From: Arthrobacter sp. B3I4
Lineage (GTDB): Bacteria; Actinomycetota; Actinomycetes; Actinomycetales; Micrococcaceae
Direction of reading: 5' to 3'
NCBI RefSeq assembly: GCF_030816855.1
Contig: NZ_JAUSYK010000001.1
Location: 1,674,001 to 1,738,000 of the forward strand
Length of the DNA stretch: 64,000 bases
The translations under genes and the position numbers were made by a program. The stretch's first letter is position 1. Each line of letters starts with the position of its first letter. The notes beneath the pieces were generated by a model, which worked only from the letters and a program-made list of their open reading frames with translations, was not told the origin of the DNA and did no database searches. Shown here in pieces: positions 26,138 through 35,608 of this stretch.

Positions 26138-27229
26138 ATGACCTCCACCGCTGTTTCCATTCCGATGCCCTCTGTTCCGCGTCGGCGGCGAACCCCGGAA
26201 GAAGTGCTGGCGGCGGCACCCGTAACCGGGATGAAGAAGGTGTTGCTCGCAGCCCCGCGCGGTTACTGCGCCGGCGTCGACCGTGCGGTGATTGCGGTCG
26301 AGAAGGCCCTGGAACACTACGGGCCGCCGGTCTACGTGCGCAAGCAGATCGTGCACAACGTCCATGTGGTGAGCTCGCTTGAGGAAAAGGGCGCGATCTT
26401 CGTCGATGAAACCGACGAGGTTCCCGAAGGCGCGCTGGTGATCTTCTCGGCCCACGGTGTGTCGCCGGCGGTGGTGCAGTCAGCCGAAGACCGCGGACTG
26501 CGGACCATTGATGCGACCTGCCCGCTGGTTACCAAGGTCCACCGGGAGGCCGTCCGCTTCGCGAAGGACGATTTCGACATTCTGCTGATCGGCCACGACG
26601 GCCACGAGGAAGTCGAAGGCACCGCAGGCGAGGCACCGGAACACATCCAGATCATCAACGGCCCGCACGAGGTTGACAAGGTGACGGTCCGGGACCCGGA
26701 GAAGGTCATCTGGCTCTCGCAGACCACCCTGAGCGTGGACGAGACCATGGAGACCGTGCGCCTGCTGAAGGAGCGGTTCCCCACGCTGCAGGATCCGCCC
26801 AGCGACGACATCTGCTACGCAACCACCAACCGCCAGGTGGCGATCAAGAAGATCTCACCCCAGGCGGACCTCGTCATTGTCGTTGGTTCGGCCAACTCCT
26901 CGAACTCGGTGCGCCTCGTGGAGGTCGCGCTGGAATACGGCGCCAAGGCCTCCTACCGGGTGGACTTCGCGAACGAGGTGGACGAGTCCTGGTTCGAGGG
27001 CGTGGCCACCGTCGGCGTGACGTCGGGCGCCTCTGTGCCGGAGGTGCTGGTCAAGGACGTGCTCCGGCTCCTGGCCGACTACGGCTACGGCTCGGTCGAG
27101 GAAGTCGTCACGGCGGAGGAGGACCTGCTGTTCTCGCTGCCCAAGGAACTCCGCGCCACCCTGAAGCAGGCCGGCGACGTCTCGCGCGCCCTGGGCGGCC
27201 GCGGCACCCGCCCCGCCAAACAGTCCTAG
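26138..27229 (+). CDS. ispH: 4-hydroxy-3-methylbut-2-enyl diphosphate reductase
   Basis: 363 residues. IspH/LytB catalyses the last step of the MEP isoprenoid pathway, producing IPP and DMAPP with a 4Fe-4S cluster. The three cluster cysteines are visible in [23 protein letters not shown] and [11 protein letters not shown], and the catalytic-site E and H residues in IVHNVHVV and FSAHGVSP. An N-terminal extension of about 30 residues precedes the LLAAPRGYC start, as is common in actinobacteria. Confidence 0.95.
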   Translation: MTSTAVSIPMPSVPRRRRTPEEVLAAAPVTGMKKVLLAAPRGYCAGVDRAVIAVEKALEHYGPPVYVRKQIVHNVHVVSSLEEKGAIFVDETDEVPEGALVIFSAHGVSPAVVQSAEDRGLRTIDATCPLVTKVHREAVRFAKDDFDILLIGHDGHEEVEGTAGEAPEHIQIINGPHEVDKVTVRDPEKVIWLSQTTLSVDETMETVRLLKERFPTLQDPPSDDICYATTNRQVAIKKISPQADLVIVVGSANSSNSVRLVEVALEYGAKASYRVDFANEVDESWFEGVATVGVTSGASVPEVLVKDVLRLLADYGYGSVEEVVTAEEDLLFSLPKELRATLKQAGDVSRALGGRGTRPAKQS

Positions 27230-27255
27230 CGGGCGCGGCGGCCCCACCCGGCGTT

Positions 27256-28548
27256 CTACGCGGCAGACTCCTCCACGCCGCCTTCGTCACCGGCGGCCTC
27301 CTCGCCGGCACTCCCGTCGCCGGCGCGGGCGGCTGCCTCCGGAAACCCGGAACCCTGCTGCAGTTCAGGCGCGGCCACGGAGCGGGGCGTCACCTCCACC
27401 ACAACCGGGCTCGCCAGGCCCGCGGCGTCCAGGGCGTTGAGCTTGCGCGCCGTCGGCAGAACCCGGGCCTCCAGCGTGCCGACCAGGGAGTTGTAGCGGT
27501 CCACTGACGTCTTCAGCGAGGAGCCCAGCTTCGAGACGTTCTCACCGAGGGTGCCCATCCGCTCGTACAGCTGCTGGGCGAGCTCGAAAAGTTCCCGCGC
27601 GCTGTCGGTGAGCACATCCTGACGCCAGGTGAAGGCCACCGATTTGAGGACCGCCAGCAGGGTCCCGGGCGAGGCAAGGACGACGTTCTTGGACAAGGCA
27701 TAGTCCAGCAGGGCGGAGTCGGCCGTAAGGGCGGCGGCCAGGATCGACTCGGCGGGCAGGAAACAGATCACCAGCTCCGGGGCGTTGCCCGGGATGTCCC
27801 AGTACTTCTTGTTGCTCAGCGCGTCGACGTGCGCTTTCAGGGCTTTCGCGTGGGCCACCAGCAGCGACTGCTGGTTCGCCGCGCCCTGACCGGGGGAGCG
27901 GCCGGCGGCGCCCAGTTCCTGCGCCTCAAGGTATGCCGTCAACGGCACTTTGGCATCCACCACCAGCTGTTTCGCGCCGGGGAGCTGCACGACGAGGTCG
28001 GGACGGACAGCGTTCTCGGACCCTGAGCCGGAGCTGTGCAGCTGCTCGTGGAAGTCCACGTGCCGGAGCATGCCGGCCGCCTCGACGACGCGGCGCAGCT
28101 GCACTTCGCCCCACTGGCCGCGGGCGCTGTTGGACCGCAGGGCTGACTCGAGCGCGTGCGTCGAGCGCAGCAGCTGCTCGTCTGACAACCTGGCCTCCTG
28201 CAGTTGCTGGGCCAGCTGGCCATACTGTTCCAGCCGGTCCCGCTCCAGCAGCGATACCTGCTGCTGGACAGCGGTGAGCTTCTCCGCCACTGGGGCCAGG
28301 GCGCGCAGCACGCTGCCGTCCTGCGCCCGGGCGTCCCCGAGTTCCCGGTTCTGCGCCGCGAGCAGCCGGCGCTCGGCGTCGGCCGCGGCGAACTGGGCAC
28401 TGACCTGGGAAAGCCGGGCGGAGACCCCGTCGAAATCCTGCTCCAGGGCCGCGCTGCGGCGCCGCGACATGACAAAGGCGAAGCCGGCGCCGGCGATGGC
28501 TCCGATCAGCAGCATCAACAGGGCCAGAATGAGTGCAAAAGCGTCCAT
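27256..28548 (-). CDS. rmuC: RmuC-family DNA recombination protein
   Basis: 430 residues. N-terminal membrane helix (LILALLMLLIGAIAGAGFAFV), a long coiled-coil region (about 30-160), then the RmuC nuclease-fold core: SARGQWGEVQLRRVVEAAGM, RPDLVVQLPGAKQLVVDAKV and a later VICFLPAE. E. coli RmuC limits recombination at inverted repeats; biochemical activity is not established. ATG at 28548 has GAAGG upstream. Acidic unconserved C-terminal tail. Confidence 0.9.
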   Translation of the reverse strand: MDAFALILALLMLLIGAIAGAGFAFVMSRRRSAALEQDFDGVSARLSQVSAQFAAADAERRLLAAQNRELGDARAQDGSVLRALAPVAEKLTAVQQQVSLLERDRLEQYGQLAQQLQEARLSDEQLLRSTHALESALRSNSARGQWGEVQLRRVVEAAGMLRHVDFHEQLHSSGSGSENAVRPDLVVQLPGAKQLVVDAKVPLTAYLEAQELGAAGRSPGQGAANQQSLLVAHAKALKAHVDALSNKKYWDIPGNAPELVICFLPAESILAAALTADSALLDYALSKNVVLASPGTLLAVLKSVAFTWRQDVLTDSARELFELAQQLYERMGTLGENVSKLGSSLKTSVDRYNSLVGTLEARVLPTARKLNALDAAGLASPVVVEVTPRSVAAPELQQGSGFPEAAARAGDGSAGEEAAGDEGGVEESAA

Positions 28549-28668
28549 GCCTTCACTCTGGCACGCAGCCCTGACACTTTTGGCCAGCGACGCCCGGGGC
28601 ACCGGCGCCGCGGGCCGCGGCCGCCGTCGTGGCTCGCCGCCGCGGGAGGCCGCCAGCGCGTTTACCGG

Positions 28669-28674
28669 TAGAAT
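28669..28674 (+). promoter_or_regulatory. -10 element of ychF
   Basis: TAGAAT, eight bases, then GTG at 28683; at most a base or two of leader, so nearly leaderless. Confidence 0.5.
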
Positions 28675-28682
28675 CAATACTC

Positions 28683-29768
28683 GTGGCTCTTACTATTGGC
28701 ATCGTCGGACTGCCCAACGTCGGCAAATCAACTCTTTTCAACGCACTGACCCGTAACCAGGTGCTCGCGGCGAACTACCCGTTCGCTACGATCGAGCCGA
28801 ACGTCGGCGTCGTGAACCTGCCGGACCCGCGGCTTGAGAAGCTGGCAGCCATCTTCGGCTCGGCCCGCCTGCTGCCGGCCGCCGTCTCGTTCGTGGACAT
28901 CGCCGGCATCGTCAAGGGCGCCTCCGAGGGCGAGGGCCTGGGCAACCAGTTCCTCGCGAACATCCGCGAAGCGGAGGCCATCGCCCAGGTCGTCCGCGTG
29001 TTCGATGACCCGGACGTCATCCACGTCGACGGCAAGGTTGACCCCCGCTCGGACATGGAAACCATCAACACCGAGCTGATCCTCGCGGACCTGCAGACCA
29101 TCGAAAAGGCCGTCCCGCGGATTGAAAAAGAAGTCAAAATCAAGAAGCGCGACGCCGCCGAGCTGGCAGCCGTCAAGGCCGCCCAGACGGTACTGGAACG
29201 CGGTGACACGATTTTCTCCTCCATCAAGAGCGACAAGCTGGAGATGGAACACCTGAAGGAACTGGGGCTGCTGACGGCGAAGCCCTTCATCTACGTCTTC
29301 AACGCGGACGAGGGAATCCTCGGCAGCCCGGAGAAGCAGGAAGAACTGCGGGCTTTGGTTGCCCCGGCAGACTGCATCTTCCTCGACGCCAAGCTTGAAT
29401 CCGACCTCGTCGAGCTGGACGAGGAGGAAGCCCGCGAGATGCTGGAGATGAATGGCCAGGACGAATCCGGCCTCGACCAGCTGGCCCGTGTCGGCTTCCA
29501 CACTCTGGGGCTGCAGACCTACCTCACTGCCGGCCCCAAAGAGACCCGGGCCTGGACCATCCACCGGGGCGACACCGCACCCCAGGCCGCCGGCGTCATC
29601 CACTCCGACTTCCAGCGCGGCTTCATCAAGGCCGAGGTCGTCTCCTTCGACGACCTGATCGAGGCCGGCTCCATGGCCGAGGCCAAGGCCCGCGGCAAGG
29701 TCCGGATCGAAGGCAAGGAATACGTCATGGCCGACGGCGACGTGGTTGAATTTAGATTCAATGTATAG
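28683..29768 (+). CDS. ychF: YchF/Obg-like redox-regulated ATPase, 3' end supplied by the island
   Basis: 361 residues. G1 [14 protein letters not shown], switch [20 protein letters not shown], the NxxE-type motif region FNADEG, and the C-terminal TGS domain ending DVVEFRFNV. YchF binds ribosomes and hydrolyses ATP, with roles in stress response. The last eight codons use AT-rich synonymous codons (GAA TTT AGA TTC AAT GTA) unlike the rest of the gene; the GC-rich version of the same codons survives at 39177-39198. The gene was therefore an integration target, and its terminal codons and terminator come from a mobile unit. Product is intact. Confidence 0.96.
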   Translation: MALTIGIVGLPNVGKSTLFNALTRNQVLAANYPFATIEPNVGVVNLPDPRLEKLAAIFGSARLLPAAVSFVDIAGIVKGASEGEGLGNQFLANIREAEAIAQVVRVFDDPDVIHVDGKVDPRSDMETINTELILADLQTIEKAVPRIEKEVKIKKRDAAELAAVKAAQTVLERGDTIFSSIKSDKLEMEHLKELGLLTAKPFIYVFNADEGILGSPEKQEELRALVAPADCIFLDAKLESDLVELDEEEAREMLEMNGQDESGLDQLARVGFHTLGLQTYLTAGPKETRAWTIHRGDTAPQAAGVIHSDFQRGFIKAEVVSFDDLIEAGSMAEAKARGKVRIEGKEYVMADGDVVEFRFNV

Positions 29769-30679
29769 TTTCTGACCTGGCTGAGACCTTTGCCAAGGCC
29801 GCTAAGAACACTGTTCTTAGCGGCCTTCGTCTTTGCGACCCGTTTCCCGATGACGAGGACACCGCCAGCAATTTGCCGTTCAAGGCAAGGCTGCTGGAAT
29901 CCTGAGTCGAATGCGTCACTGCCATGCAACTTTGACGCATCGCTCATCCGCCGTGGAGGAGTCCTATCCCGGCAAGAATCGATTGGGGCTCGTTGCCGGG
30001 GGTTGATAGACGTCCAAACGGGTCCTTCGAGTGTTCTCCTTACACCCGGCACACCCGGCTCTGTCGTGCGGTCAAGGAACCTGCCAGCCCGCCGAAAGTC
30101 CCGAACAAGGAACAATGCCGCAATCACCATGACAAGCACACCGGCTGCCATGAACCATGAGATGAAACCGGCGCCTCGTATGACTTGGGGAATGAATATA
30201 AGCGGGAACACCGACATCCAGATCAACTGGGTGGCCAGATTCTTTCGCAGTTGCACTGCGGCGGCCCGCGCGACCACAAGATGCTCCGGGTCAACGGGCG
30301 TCTTCCCGAGAACCTGACGTCGGACGTCCTTTCTCTCTGCGTCGTCCAGCGAAAGCAGCACGTCGATCCTGCCCTTCTCCGCCGCGGGCGCGATTTTCTT
30401 CGCATTGTAAATGAAGCCCCCGATGGCGGCCCCCAGCACGGCAAGAAAGAATCCGAATACGAGATAGGACTGCCAGCCTGTCGGTGCTCCTTCAAAGGCC
30501 AGCATCCCGCCGAGAGTCCCCGCTATGACAAGGATGGTCACCCCTGCTGGAAAGTAGAGAGTGAAGTAGGTCTTTAAGGCTCCGCCAAGACCCTGATCTT
30601 GAATGCCATGCGCTCGTCGTGTGGCGCTGGCCCAACGCTCGCTGGACCTGGGCGTGACGTCGTCGAATCCGCTAATCAT
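29519..30679 (-). CDS. Four-helix membrane protein with an anomalous read-through C-terminus
   Basis: 386 residues as an open frame. Residues 1-~208 look like a real protein: four membrane helices in two hairpins (FPAGVTILVIAGTLGGMLAF, YLVFGFFLAVLGAAIGGFIY, IWMSVFPLIFIPQVI, WFMAAGVLVMVIAALFLV) separated by a charged loop (SLDDAERKDVRRQVLG). The remainder is low-quality sequence running through the ychF terminator and 250 bases antisense to ychF. The true C-terminus was probably lost, and the frame stays open by chance. Start ATG at 30679 follows GGGGGA. No family recognised. Confidence 0.55.
   Translation of the reverse strand: MISGFDDVTPRSSERWASATRRAHGIQDQGLGGALKTYFTLYFPAGVTILVIAGTLGGMLAFEGAPTGWQSYLVFGFFLAVLGAAIGGFIYNAKKIAPAAEKGRIDVLLSLDDAERKDVRRQVLGKTPVDPEHLVVARAAAVQLRKNLATQLIWMSVFPLIFIPQVIRGAGFISWFMAAGVLVMVIAALFLVRDFRRAGRFLDRTTEPGVPGVRRTLEGPVWTSINPRQRAPIDSCRDRTPPRRMSDASKLHGSDAFDSGFQQPCLERQIAGGVLVIGKRVAKTKAAKNSVLSGLGKGLSQVRNYTLNLNSTTSPSAMTYSLPSIRTLPRALASAMEPASIRSSKETTSALMKPRWKSEWMTPAAWGAVSPRWMVQARVSLGPAVR
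29740..29768 (+). repeat. Attachment-site copy 1 (ychF/unit 1 junction)
   Basis: Core ACGTGGT at 29740-29746 inside ychF, followed by the unit-borne end TGAATTTAGATTCAATG and stop. The left arm GACGGCG is native ychF. Confidence 0.85.
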
Positions 30680-30864
30680 CGGTTCCCCCAGGCGCTAGTA
30701 ATGGTGCAAGGCCCAGACTGTCCTCGGCCAATGCCAGTGGACCTGATGCTCAAATTCTGAACTATCAACAGCCCCAGGCCAATAGGCTGAACAACGACCG
30801 CGGTCCCTACGCGGACATCCCGACTTGGGGTCTGTCGTGGGGGAACAGAGGTACGGAACGTGGT
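29747..30864. mobile_element. Island unit 1 (1.1 kb): membrane protein
   Basis: From the crossover core in ychF to the core of attachment copy 2. Carries the ychF-end mimic, a terminator and one minus-strand membrane-protein gene. Being next to ychF, it is probably the latest arrival. Confidence 0.7.
29795..29827 (+). terminator. ychF terminator carried by unit 1
   Basis: AAGGCCGCTAAGAAC, loop ACT, then its exact complement: a 15-bp stem followed by CGTCTTT. It sits the same distance from the stop codon as the native terminator at 39227, so the unit brings its own terminator. Confidence 0.9.
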
Positions 30865-30886
30865 CGAATTTAGGTTTGCGCTCTAA
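30852..30886 (+). repeat. Attachment-site copy 2 (unit 1/unit 2 junction)
   Basis: TACGGA, core ACGTGGT (30858-30864), then CGAATTTAGGTTTGCGCTC and TAA. Read in ychF frame the right part encodes VVEFRFAL-stop. The GAGGTTATTCGG left arm is reduced to GAGG. Confidence 0.85.
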
Positions 30887-31446
30887 CCTCTGGGCCCAAG
30901 CTGCACGTATGCATCACGACGGAGGAGTGGAAAAGCGGAGGGTACACTCGGCAGCACCTCTCGTAGTGTGCTGACGGCCGCAGCTTCATCGGCTCAAGGT
31001 CACGCTGGACAGGAAGCTGGCCGTGAGACCTCGCCGCAGGTGAAGCTGCCGGCCGGGATGACCCTGCCGGCGCTCGTCAGGCTGTCCCGCCGTGCCCGTA
31101 ATGCCCAGACTGATGAAGGCGGGCCGGCCGCGTCGCCGGAATAGAAGCAGGTGGTCGAGGCTGAAGCCATGACGGTCAGCGAGAGTCTGATTTCAGCAGT
31201 TCTGCATGGTGCATGATGAGGGAAGGGCCACCAGGACAGCAGAAAATAGGACACATGCGGCTGTCGCCAAGAGCCAGGTTAAGGGCCATCGTGCGTAAGT
31301 GTCCTTCTGTGAGTTCTTGGTCGTTCTCGCTGACCTTACGCACGATGGCTTTTCACATCGCCGGAGCGACACATCAAGCCCGGGAAAATACACCACTGCC
31401 AGGGACGCTACCTGCAATTTTGTTGGCCAGGCGGTTCGGCTGGCAT
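30887..31446. other. 560-bp stretch with no convincing gene
   Basis: Between attachment copy 2 and the end of the NTPase gene. There is a GC-rich, coding-like plus-strand patch at about 30990-31140 (HAGQEAG... ending in TAG) without a usable start, perhaps a gene remnant, and a 15-residue frame at 31168. The inverted repeat at 31281-31353 is the only clear structure. Confidence 0.6.
31281..31353. terminator. Long inverted repeat, possible terminator of the NTPase gene
   Basis: GCCATCGTGCGTAAG (31285-31299) pairs exactly with 31335-31349, extended by G-U and A-T pairs to the flanking AAGG/TTTT. Loop 35 bases. It lies 94 bases beyond the stop of the minus-strand NTPase gene. Confidence 0.55.
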
Positions 31447-34400
31447 TCACGCGTCCTCGGCAGATTTCGGGAACCGCCGTCGAAGATCGTCCAGACGTGC
31501 CTGTGTTTCCTCTGCCTCGACGGAGAGTTCTAGGTCGCGTAGGTGAGTTCCGAGACGATCGAGAAGATGTATGAGGTGTTGCATGTGGTCATCTGGGTTT
31601 AGCTCAGCAGGCAACTGGAGATGGCCAACAGCTCGGGTAATTGCCTGCACGGCCTCATTACGACGGTCGAGTGCGCTTAACGATTCTCCTAGGAGACCAA
31701 GCGCGTGTGCGAGCGAGACTTGGAGTTCGCTGTCGCTGGGGTCGCCGTCAGCTAGTCCCTGCCACACGTTGGCTGACTGTTCGGCGGCGATAGCGGCTTC
31801 GGAATGCTCCAGTAGCCGGTTGTGGGCGTAGGCAAGCATGAAAGAAACAGCCGCCATGCTCCTGCGTTGGTCTCTGGCTCCACTCAACATGGCCCGATAG
31901 ATCGCGATGGCGTCCCTTAGAGGCTGAATAGAATCCTGCCATCGGCCTGCGGCGAAAAGAGTCTTCCCCAATTCTTGAAGGGCATCGCCGAGCGTTCTCA
32001 TTAGACCGTGGTCATCGGGAGTCTCAGCAAGTGACGCCTGGCAGGATTGCACTCTTTGTGTCAAAGACACTACGGCTTCGTCCGCATCGCCGTTCTGGAG
32101 GAGGGCCTGCCCGAGAACTGAAGTAGCTGCGCTCAACCAGATCCGGGCTTTATCGTCCAGTCCTTCGAGCCCTTCAAGGACTTCGACGGCTCTTCGCGCG
32201 TGCCTCACCGCAGCACCCGGTTGGCCAGTCCTCGCGTGAGAGGAAGCCACCCAATAGAGTGATTGCCCGTACTCCAACCGTCTCTTGTGGTCTGCGGGAG
32301 ACATTTGCCAAAGCAATTCCGCGATGTTAGCCCCACTCGCGAAGTGCGTGGCAGCCACCTGAAAGCGGCCAGCCTTTAACGCGGTATATCCGGCGTGGAG
32401 GTAGGCGTTGGAGAGTTCGATGGGATCTTCGCCGGGGGACGCGTCAGACTTGGCTCGAGCGAGTTCGAGGCCTCCTTCTGCCAAGCCCGCTGCATCCTCC
32501 CACCGCTCGTGCTTCATCGCCGTTTGAGTCAACTTAGCGAGCGGCAACGCGAGTGAGTCCTTAATTAATTCGCGAATCTCCGAGTCAACCTCCCGATCGT
32601 CACGATCGGGGTTCTGATTTGAGCGGGCGGAGTATCTCGACGCTGAAGTGTCGACGTTGGCTTGTGCCTCTCTTACTCGCCCCTGGTGCAACTGAACGCT
32701 GGCAAGGAGAAGAGGGTCGCATTCCGTTCGCTCGAACCACTTTTCAGCTTCCCGCCACTCGCCCAACTGGGAGCACACGTACGCCAACCTTGTGTGGATA
32801 CGCTCGAGTCGGACCAAGCGGCCAAATTCTGTCTTTTCATTGAGGCGGGCTGCCAGAAGCAAATAACTCTTCGCCTCGGTGAGTCGTCCTGCTATTGCCA
32901 GCTGCTGCCCAAGCTTTGCGAGCGTTGATGCCTCCTCAGCCGCATCACCATCTTCAACTGCGCCGGCGGCCGGTCGGCTCTCCCAGAGCGACAAAGCGCT
33001 ATCGAGCGCCGCCCGGGATTCGGTATCGTCCGACAGGTTCTGATAAATCTCGGCCAGTGCCAACCTGTCCGAAATCGGAGCGTCGCTCGTCGGCTTTCGT
33101 GAGGCACATCGTTTTAGCAGTTCTGCAGCCTTTCTAAGACGTTCTAGAGACAGTTCGGGCTGATCCATTTCTGCATCGATGTCTGCCAGGGAGACGAGGT
33201 ATTTTGCCCGCAAATTGTCGTTGAGATCCGCGAGTGCCGCAAGGTCGCGGTATATCGAGGAAGCGGCATCCAGATTCTTGTGCGCTTCTGAGTGTCGTCC
33301 CAGTTCTCGTTGAGCGCGTCCAATGTTCGCTAAGCGCTCCGCCAGATCAGCACGCCCTACAGCACCGCCACGGACCAGGTGCGGTTCCAGTAGTTCAAGT
33401 TCCCACAGATCCCACTCGATACTTGTTTGGTCCGTCGATGGCGCGGAGAACCCTACAAGCGCGGTTGCCGTGCTTCGCGTCAAAGCGTTCAGCTGCGGTA
33501 ACGCCGCGATGGGTCGTACGGCCGCCCGAATATTCTGGTGCTGTGCGTTGGCTGGATTCGACGTGAGCTCACGCAGCCACTGCTCGGCCAGGACGGCGCC
33601 AGCTTGGGCGAGTTCCTCGGGGGCTGAGGTTTCACGGATGGCGCGAGCTGCCAATTGATGAATCGCGAGGCGGCCAACCTGCCAGCTTCCTGTGAGCTGG
33701 ATGATTCCGTAGTCAACGAGGCATTTGACCCCGCGATGCATTCTCGTCCTGGTTTCCGGCAGATCTGTCTCACCTGCAACCCACTCGCAGACACTATCCC
33801 GTTGCCAGAGCCACGTGGGGTGTCCATCTGGATCCTGCAGGGCCGCGACCATTGCTGTCCGTTCCACCAGACCGTTCGGCATGCCTTGAGCAGCTTTGTC
33901 TAGTGCGACCTTCCACGTGGCGCCTATAAGCGTTGGATAGCCTCCAACATCAGAATAATCGGCCGCTTCATCCATTCGCGGCGACTCATGGAACTCTTTG
34001 ACCCAGTCAGAGACAGTCATCCTGTTGGCGGCAATTGTGGAAGCCGCAATGGACAGCGCCAACGGTTGGTGCCTCACTGTGGCGGACAACCCGGCCCTGT
34101 CGTGCACGGACGTCTCTGGCAGGCGGGTATTGAGAAATTCTTCAGCCTCGCCCGGAGAGAACAGCTCCGCTTCGACCTGATGGCCAGCGCCGCTGATCCG
34201 ATGGGAGGCGCTCAATGTTGTGATGAGAACCCGACCCCTCGGATTCGTCCCGGGTGGGACCAATTTGCGCTCAATTAGCTCGGCGGCGTTCGCGTCGTCC
34301 AAGACGATCAGCCAGCGCATGTCGGCCGTTCTCAGATGATCGAGCAGTCCGCGCGCAAGCTGGTCTTCGCGATCCTTGGCGTTTGCTGCGACAGAGTTTT

Positions 34401-35469
34401 TGAGGCCACTATCAAGTCGTTCCGCTGCCCGTGCCAATTCCCGGGTTACGGCCACGGCATCGGCGGACTCCACCCAAATCAGCAAGTTGTGACGCTCGTC
34501 GTCTAAACCCCTGAGCGCTTCCTGCATAATCTTGCGAGCCGCGTAGGATTTCCCCAAACCAGGCCCACCACGTAACCACACACGCCGATCGCCGCTGTCG
34601 CCCCAAACTCGGTCAATCTCGTTCTCGAATGCACGAGGCTGATAGTGGCCCCCCACCTCCGCAAAGTTCCCAACAAGTATCTGATCGGTTGGCGATCCTT
34701 TTGATTGTGGCGGCAACGCGTCAGCTGGTACTTGGACCGCAGAGATGGGGAGGCCGACATCATCCATCTGGTCAGCAGCTGTCGATGCCCAAACAATCCT
34801 TCTGGTTCCTGGCCTGGTGTCGTTCAGCATTTTCGCTTCGCCAACCGTTGGCGCTGGCTTCGTATGAGAGTCGAGGAACCACTGGGCGGCTAGTACGGCG
34901 AGCCTAGCCGTCTGCCTGCGGAAGGTGGCGCCGGCAGATTTTCCTTGAACCCCTTTTTGGTTTCCACGATCGGTCCACTGCATCGTCGCAAAGTCCTTGT
35001 GGGCGCCGGGGACTGGAATATCGGCCCAGTCCTGCTTCCCGTCCTTGGGGATTGTTCCTGGATGCAACGGCAGCCTGGGGCGCTGGTTCGTGTGTTCCAG
35101 ATTCCAGGCCACCTGAGCCAGGAGAAGGACCTCACGCGGGCTCAGGGCGCGGTTCTTATTGAGAACGCTACGCACCGTTCCGTCATCAGCCAGATTCTCG
35201 AAAGCCTTATAAAGCGAGTTCCTCAGCGATTCGGTGTTGGAGGAATCGACAAAGCTGTCGACAAATTGTCGCGCTGCGAAGGGCAATACCGGGCGCTCGA
35301 ACTCATTGGGATCGAGGTGTTGACTGTCCGTCAGGCCGTATCGTTCAACCAAACTATGCAGGTAGGCGGCGAGAACCACCACAGGCTCCGCTGTGTTCGG
35401 AAAGTCTTTCAAAATGGATTCGATTGCTTGTGTGAGTGTGCCGTTAAGACCAATCTCCGCGTTTCCCAT
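31447..35469 (-). CDS. Large STAND NTPase with C-terminal TPR repeats
   Basis: 1340 residues. Residues 1-~280: an alpha-rich N-terminal region I do not recognise, the expected effector position. About 285-500: NTPase of the NB-ARC/STAND type, with P-loop GGPGLGKS (301-308), Walker B LIVLDD (387-392), sensor RVLITT (413-418) and a GLPL-like HQPLAL (467-472). A winged-helix region follows, and from about 690 to the end TPR-type helical repeats (GQALLQNGDADEAVVSL, GKTLFAAGRWQDSIQPL). STAND proteins are signal-dependent switches; many bacterial ones on islands are phage sensors. Lower GC than the host, and ATG at 35469 with only a weak AGGTGAG. It is divergent from the DUF4258-KH gene. Confidence 0.85.
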   Translation of the reverse strand: MGNAEIGLNGTLTQAIESILKDFPNTAEPVVVLAAYLHSLVERYGLTDSQHLDPNEFERPVLPFAARQFVDSFVDSSNTESLRNSLYKAFENLADDGTVRSVLNKNRALSPREVLLLAQVAWNLEHTNQRPRLPLHPGTIPKDGKQDWADIPVPGAHKDFATMQWTDRGNQKGVQGKSAGATFRRQTARLAVLAAQWFLDSHTKPAPTVGEAKMLNDTRPGTRRIVWASTAADQMDDVGLPISAVQVPADALPPQSKGSPTDQILVGNFAEVGGHYQPRAFENEIDRVWGDSGDRRVWLRGGPGLGKSYAARKIMQEALRGLDDERHNLLIWVESADAVAVTRELARAAERLDSGLKNSVAANAKDREDQLARGLLDHLRTADMRWLIVLDDANAAELIERKLVPPGTNPRGRVLITTLSASHRISGAGHQVEAELFSPGEAEEFLNTRLPETSVHDRAGLSATVRHQPLALSIAASTIAANRMTVSDWVKEFHESPRMDEAADYSDVGGYPTLIGATWKVALDKAAQGMPNGLVERTAMVAALQDPDGHPTWLWQRDSVCEWVAGETDLPETRTRMHRGVKCLVDYGIIQLTGSWQVGRLAIHQLAARAIRETSAPEELAQAGAVLAEQWLRELTSNPANAQHQNIRAAVRPIAALPQLNALTRSTATALVGFSAPSTDQTSIEWDLWELELLEPHLVRGGAVGRADLAERLANIGRAQRELGRHSEAHKNLDAASSIYRDLAALADLNDNLRAKYLVSLADIDAEMDQPELSLERLRKAAELLKRCASRKPTSDAPISDRLALAEIYQNLSDDTESRAALDSALSLWESRPAAGAVEDGDAAEEASTLAKLGQQLAIAGRLTEAKSYLLLAARLNEKTEFGRLVRLERIHTRLAYVCSQLGEWREAEKWFERTECDPLLLASVQLHQGRVREAQANVDTSASRYSARSNQNPDRDDREVDSEIRELIKDSLALPLAKLTQTAMKHERWEDAAGLAEGGLELARAKSDASPGEDPIELSNAYLHAGYTALKAGRFQVAATHFASGANIAELLWQMSPADHKRRLEYGQSLYWVASSHARTGQPGAAVRHARRAVEVLEGLEGLDDKARIWLSAATSVLGQALLQNGDADEAVVSLTQRVQSCQASLAETPDDHGLMRTLGDALQELGKTLFAAGRWQDSIQPLRDAIAIYRAMLSGARDQRRSMAAVSFMLAYAHNRLLEHSEAAIAAEQSANVWQGLADGDPSDSELQVSLAHALGLLGESLSALDRRNEAVQAITRAVGHLQLPAELNPDDHMQHLIHLLDRLGTHLRDLELSVEAEETQARLDDLRRRFPKSAEDA

Positions 35470-35608
35470 GACTGGATTTTCTCACCTGTCGCACTTCATC
35501 TGCGCCAGGGCATCGCTAGGCATTCGGGCGGTTGATACCTAGCGGTGCCCCGTTCGATCGTGGAACCAGCGTCAAACTGACGCATCCGGAACGGAAGGAA
35601 CGCAGGAC

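Noticed and set aside
30990..31141. GC-rich coding-like patch in unit 2
   Set aside because: Lacks a start codon with a ribosome site, ends in TAG and has no recognised domain; at most a gene remnant.
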